Source of the DNA: Bog-366 sp964501985
Lineage (GTDB): Bacteria > Acidobacteriota > Terriglobia > UBA7540
Reading direction: 5' to 3'
NCBI GenBank assembly: GCA_964501985.1
Contig: CAZCVY010000152.1
Span: 1-16,655 of the forward strand
DNA: 16,655 nt
Positions 14,696 to 16,655 of the stretch are shown here, piece by piece. The number at the start of each line of letters is the position of its first letter. Positions within the stretch are counted from its first letter, which is position 1. Made by a program: the position numbers and the translations under genes. The notes below the pieces were generated by a model. It was not told the origin of the DNA and did no database searches. It saw only the letters and a program-made list of their open reading frames with translations.

Positions 14696-15499
14696 CTAGT
14701 CCAATGCCGCGCCAGCCGTTGAGTTAACGACCGTTCCGGTCATCATGCGTGCGCGTTCGCAAGCGATGAATGCTGCTGCTTTCGCAGTGTCGGAGATGCT
14801 GGCAGGGACCTTCAGAAAGTTAAGGCTGGCAATCCTCGCGATCATCTGATCCTTGGTGACGTTCATCTTGCCGGCCAGGGCTTCCATCGTCTGCTGGATG
14901 GCCCGGCTGTCCGTGTTAGCCGTTGTGCGCAGGCACACTACTCTGACGCCGGCGGGGCTCACTTCGAAGGCCAGGTTTTCCATGAAAGTCTCAATGGCGC
15001 CGAACGCGGCGCCAATGGCCGTCCCCCCTTCTACGTGACCTCGCGCCGGACTGCCTGTCACGAAAATGATCACGCCGGAATGCTGTTTCACCATGTGGCG
15101 GGCGGCTGCGCGCGCCGTGATGAAGTTCGACCTCACGAGGGTTGTCAGCGGGACCATGAATTCTTCGATCGCCAGATCAACTGCGTGCTTGCCGTTTCCA
15201 TACTCATTCGCCAGCGGGCCGACGGCATTGAAGACGACGTCGATGGTCCCGGTCAGCCGCACGATGTTGTCTACATATTCGTTGACGGCGTCGTCGAGGG
15301 CGTCTATCACGGTCGCGTGGGCACGGCCTCCGGCTGCCGTGATTTGCTTCGTCACCTCTTCCACGTTCGACTTGGTGCGGCCGGACAGAAAAACCTCCGC
15401 GCCTTCAGCCGCGAACTCCTTGGCGACCGAGGTGCCAATCGAGCCTCCAGCACCGAAAACAACGGCATGCTTTCCAAGCAGGATTTGGGAGTTATTCAT
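14696..15499 (-). CDS. SDR-family protein lacking the YxxxK catalytic pair
   Basis: 267 residues with a classical short-chain dehydrogenase fold. The nucleotide-binding loop is GAGGSIG (16-22), an arginine after strand 2 (GRTKS) suggests NADP, NAVG (91-94) replaces NNAG, and Ser150 sits in VTGSPARG. The expected Tyr-x3-Lys reads I162-GAA-F166 (TAIGAAFGAIETF), so both catalytic residues are missing. The following NLAFEVSPAGVRVVCLRT is normal for the family. Similar divergent SDRs exist, as I recall, so this is probably not decay. ATG 15499 has a GGAGG site; upstream in-frame codons pass through the putative promoter and are not used. It is the first gene of its operon. Confidence 0.82.
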   Translation of the reverse strand: MNNSQILLGKHAVVFGAGGSIGTSVAKEFAAEGAEVFLSGRTKSNVEEVTKQITAAGGRAHATVIDALDDAVNEYVDNIVRLTGTIDVVFNAVGPLANEYGNGKHAVDLAIEEFMVPLTTLVRSNFITARAAARHMVKQHSGVIIFVTGSPARGHVEGGTAIGAAFGAIETFMENLAFEVSPAGVRVVCLRTTANTDSRAIQQTMEALAGKMNVTKDQMIARIASLNFLKVPASISDTAKAAAFIACERARMMTGTVVNSTAGAALD

Positions 15500-15577
15500 G
15501 GGAGCGTCCCTCCATCGATTGCTGTTTGCCTCGGCATGGTGATTTCTCCACCTTTGTTCCATCCCTTCCACTCTCAC

Positions 15578-15604
15578 GACGTTTGAGCGGCGCGGCACCG
15601 GACA
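15578..15604 (-). promoter_or_regulatory. Putative ECF42 promoter of the SDR-VOC-SRPBCC operon
   Basis: On the minus strand, TGTCCG (15604-15599) and CGTC (15581-15578) are 17 bp apart, preceded by an A-run. It is nearly identical to the element at 13671-13697 (four differences in 32 bases, all in the spacer). It lies 78 bp before the SDR start, so the leader would be about 70 nt. Being repeated ahead of two separate operons makes it unlikely to be chance. Confidence 0.65.
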
Positions 15605-15625
15605 TTTTTCTTTCGCAAGGCACAC

Positions 15626-16057
15626 TGGAGCGGAAAGATGTCCTGGCCTCCCGCCTTGTCCTTATCGATGAATCCGCAGAAGTAATTGGAGGTCCCGAAC
15701 GAGCGACGGCGGCCCAGGAAGCCTCACGGAGAGGGCGGTCGGACGGATTTGGCCTGAGAAACGCCCATCCCGCGCCGGAATTCGGCCAAACGCCGGGATT
15801 GCCAATGGGAAGGCGACATTTCGTTCCCAATCCGCTTGCGGCACAGTCGATCGGCGGTAACCAATGGTGGAAAGGGATTTCCAGCTATCTCTGACCCCTC
15901 TCAGCGTGGCCAACTTCCGAGTAGCTGACCATCCAAAGTCGGTCCAACGCGCTAATTGATGGACTCCTCGCCAGCATTACACCCGCTATTGGAAGGACTT
16001 GGCGCCTAGCGTTTACCCGTTGTGGTTGGATTAAAGCTGACAAAATGACTGTTATTC
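15626..16057. other. Gap without recognised genes
   Basis: No supported gene. A plus-strand frame to 15894 (ending in GNQWWKGISSYL) and a minus-strand frame (15662-15913) are both open, but they overlap each other, lack ribosome sites, and resemble nothing known. It may be decayed DNA. Confidence 0.35.
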
Positions 16058-16072
16058 GTCAATAATATTGAC
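16058..16072. promoter_or_regulatory. Perfect palindrome overlapping a -35 box (operator candidate)
   Basis: GTCAATA-A-TATTGAC: arms of 7 bases around a single central A, in AT-rich surroundings. It overlaps the TTGACT box of the promoter at 16068-16096, and another GTCAAT half site follows at 16077-16082. The position is that of a repressor site for a dimeric regulator of the TetR or MarR kind (inference). Confidence 0.5.
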
Positions 16073-16096
16073 TCACGTCAATTTTCTGCTCATACT
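16068..16096 (+). promoter_or_regulatory. Sigma70-like promoter
   Basis: TTGACT (16068-16073) and CATACT (16091-16096) are exactly 17 bp apart, close to the housekeeping consensus. It points toward the epoxide hydrolase remnant and the enoyl-CoA hydratase-family gene, 410 bp downstream. It may be the surviving promoter of a gene that has since been lost. Confidence 0.45.
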
Positions 16097-16320
16097 GGCG
16101 AAATCTCAGGGCAAATAAACGGTCAGCGACTCCGACCCCCGACTCTTTCAGCTCACGCGGCGACCGAATCATATCGTTGACCGAGAGTTCGAGATGGAGT
16201 TCCTATATCCAGGTGTTGAGGCATTTGACTCCACGTTTGGGTAATGGAGGCGGGTAATGCAGTTGCGCGTCTGCCGACACTCCTCCACGGCTCGTTTCCT
16301 TATAACGGGCTCCTGCATAA

Positions 16321-16476
16321 GACGAACTCTATCCTGCTCCACGGAGCTGGGCCGAACGGGCGTATCCCAAACTGATCCATTACAACAAGCTCGACAAGGG
16401 CGGCCACTTCGCGGCGTGGGAGCAGCCGAAGGTCTTTTCAGAAGAGGTTCGCGCGGGCTTCAGATCGCTGCGGTAG
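16321..16476 (+). pseudogene. C-terminal remnant of an epoxide hydrolase
   Basis: The frame from 16321 to TAG (16474) reads ELYPAPRSWAERAYPKLIHY, then KGGHFAAWEQPKVFSEEVR. This is the C-terminal end of bacterial epoxide hydrolases of the alpha/beta-hydrolase fold, including the catalytic His in GGHFAAWEQP. A stop codon (TAA) directly precedes it in frame and no N-terminal part (HGWP-type oxyanion region or nucleophile Asp) is found upstream. Only 51 of about 380 usual residues remain, so the gene has been mostly deleted. The frame is clean over its length, suggesting a recent loss. Confidence 0.75.
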
Positions 16477-16490
16477 GGTTCTTCATAAGA

Positions 16491-16497
16491 AAGGAGG
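16491..16497 (+). promoter_or_regulatory. Ribosome binding site of the enoyl-CoA hydratase-family gene
   Basis: AAGGAGG, 9 bases before ATG 16507, an almost perfect Shine-Dalgarno match that decides the start. Confidence 0.7.
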
Positions 16498-16506
16498 AAA
16501 TGCGCC

Positions 16507-16655
16507 ATGCCTGACACTTCGCAGTTCAAAATCGACCGCACCCATCGGGGCCGGTGGACGATCACCTTCAGCAACCCTCCGATCAACATATTTGTTCCCA
16601 CAACGATCGTCGAATTGGGAACGCTCATGACCGACCTCGAGGCGGACCCGTCCGT
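16507..16655 (+). CDS. Enoyl-CoA hydratase/isomerase-family protein, N-terminal part
   Basis: The first 49 residues of a crotonase-superfamily protein, cut by the window end: KIDRTHRGRWTITFSNPPIN, then the helix VELGTLMTDLEADPSV, which is where enoyl-CoA hydratases have their NPPxN and DxxVR regions. The oxyanion-hole and catalytic Glu regions lie beyond the window, so hydratase, isomerase or hydrolase activity cannot be told. It follows the epoxide hydrolase remnant by 30 bp. Confidence 0.72.
   Translation, partial: MPDTSQFKIDRTHRGRWTITFSNPPINIFVPTTIVELGTLMTDLEADPS

Noticed and set aside
15035..15586. Plus-strand open frames opposite the SDR gene
   Set aside because: Shadow of the SDR gene, whose family motifs are clear on the minus strand.
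1..16655. CRISPR array, integron attC array or prophage genes
   Set aside because: No regularly spaced repeats, integrase, phage structural genes or complete insertion sequence were seen.

Overview
The window looks like a piece of a soil or sediment bacterial chromosome with moderately high GC. The mix of a secreted tannase-family esterase, a secreted GH38 mannosidase, a Gln-rich secreted protein and an ECF42-type sigma factor with YCII/DGPF proteins fits an Acidobacteriota-like organism. That assignment is inference from gene content; there is no rRNA or other marker gene here.

Left part (about 1-4660), minus strand: a sugar locus. A secreted GH38 alpha-mannosidase is followed by a class II aldolase-family protein with altered active-site residues and, 9 bp later, a D-lyxose/D-mannose-type cupin isomerase. 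Together they suggest mannoside cleavage followed by mannose-to-fructose conversion, though no sugar kinase or transporter is in view.

Middle part (about 4660-9560): a gene-poor, decayed stretch. It holds a probable frameshifted small gene, a short secreted Gln-rich protein, and the 3' end of a group II intron (C-terminus of the reverse transcriptase plus a well-formed domain V and domain VI). It also holds two copies of a diverged repeat of about 125 bp, one starting at the intron 3' end and one downstream of the tannase gene. The single intact gene is the exported tannase/feruloyl esterase-like enzyme.

Right part (about 9560-15640): a signalling and stress-type island. On the plus strand are an AraC-type regulator, a VOC protein and a YCII protein. 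Converging on them from the minus strand are two operons. One is DGPF/YCII protein, SnoaL-like protein, TfoX-N protein, ECF42-like sigma factor with a C-terminal TPR-like extension. The other is an SDR protein without the usual YxxxK, a VOC protein and an SRPBCC protein. Both minus-strand operons are preceded by nearly the same 32-bp element, with TGTCCG and CGTC boxes 17 bp apart. This is probably the promoter read by the sigma factor, so the seven genes would form one autoregulated unit. This is the most interesting observation in the window.

Right edge (about 15640-16655): a mostly empty stretch with a sigma70-like promoter overlapped by a perfect palindrome, then the C-terminal remnant of an epoxide hydrolase, then the start of an enoyl-CoA hydratase-family gene cut by the window end.
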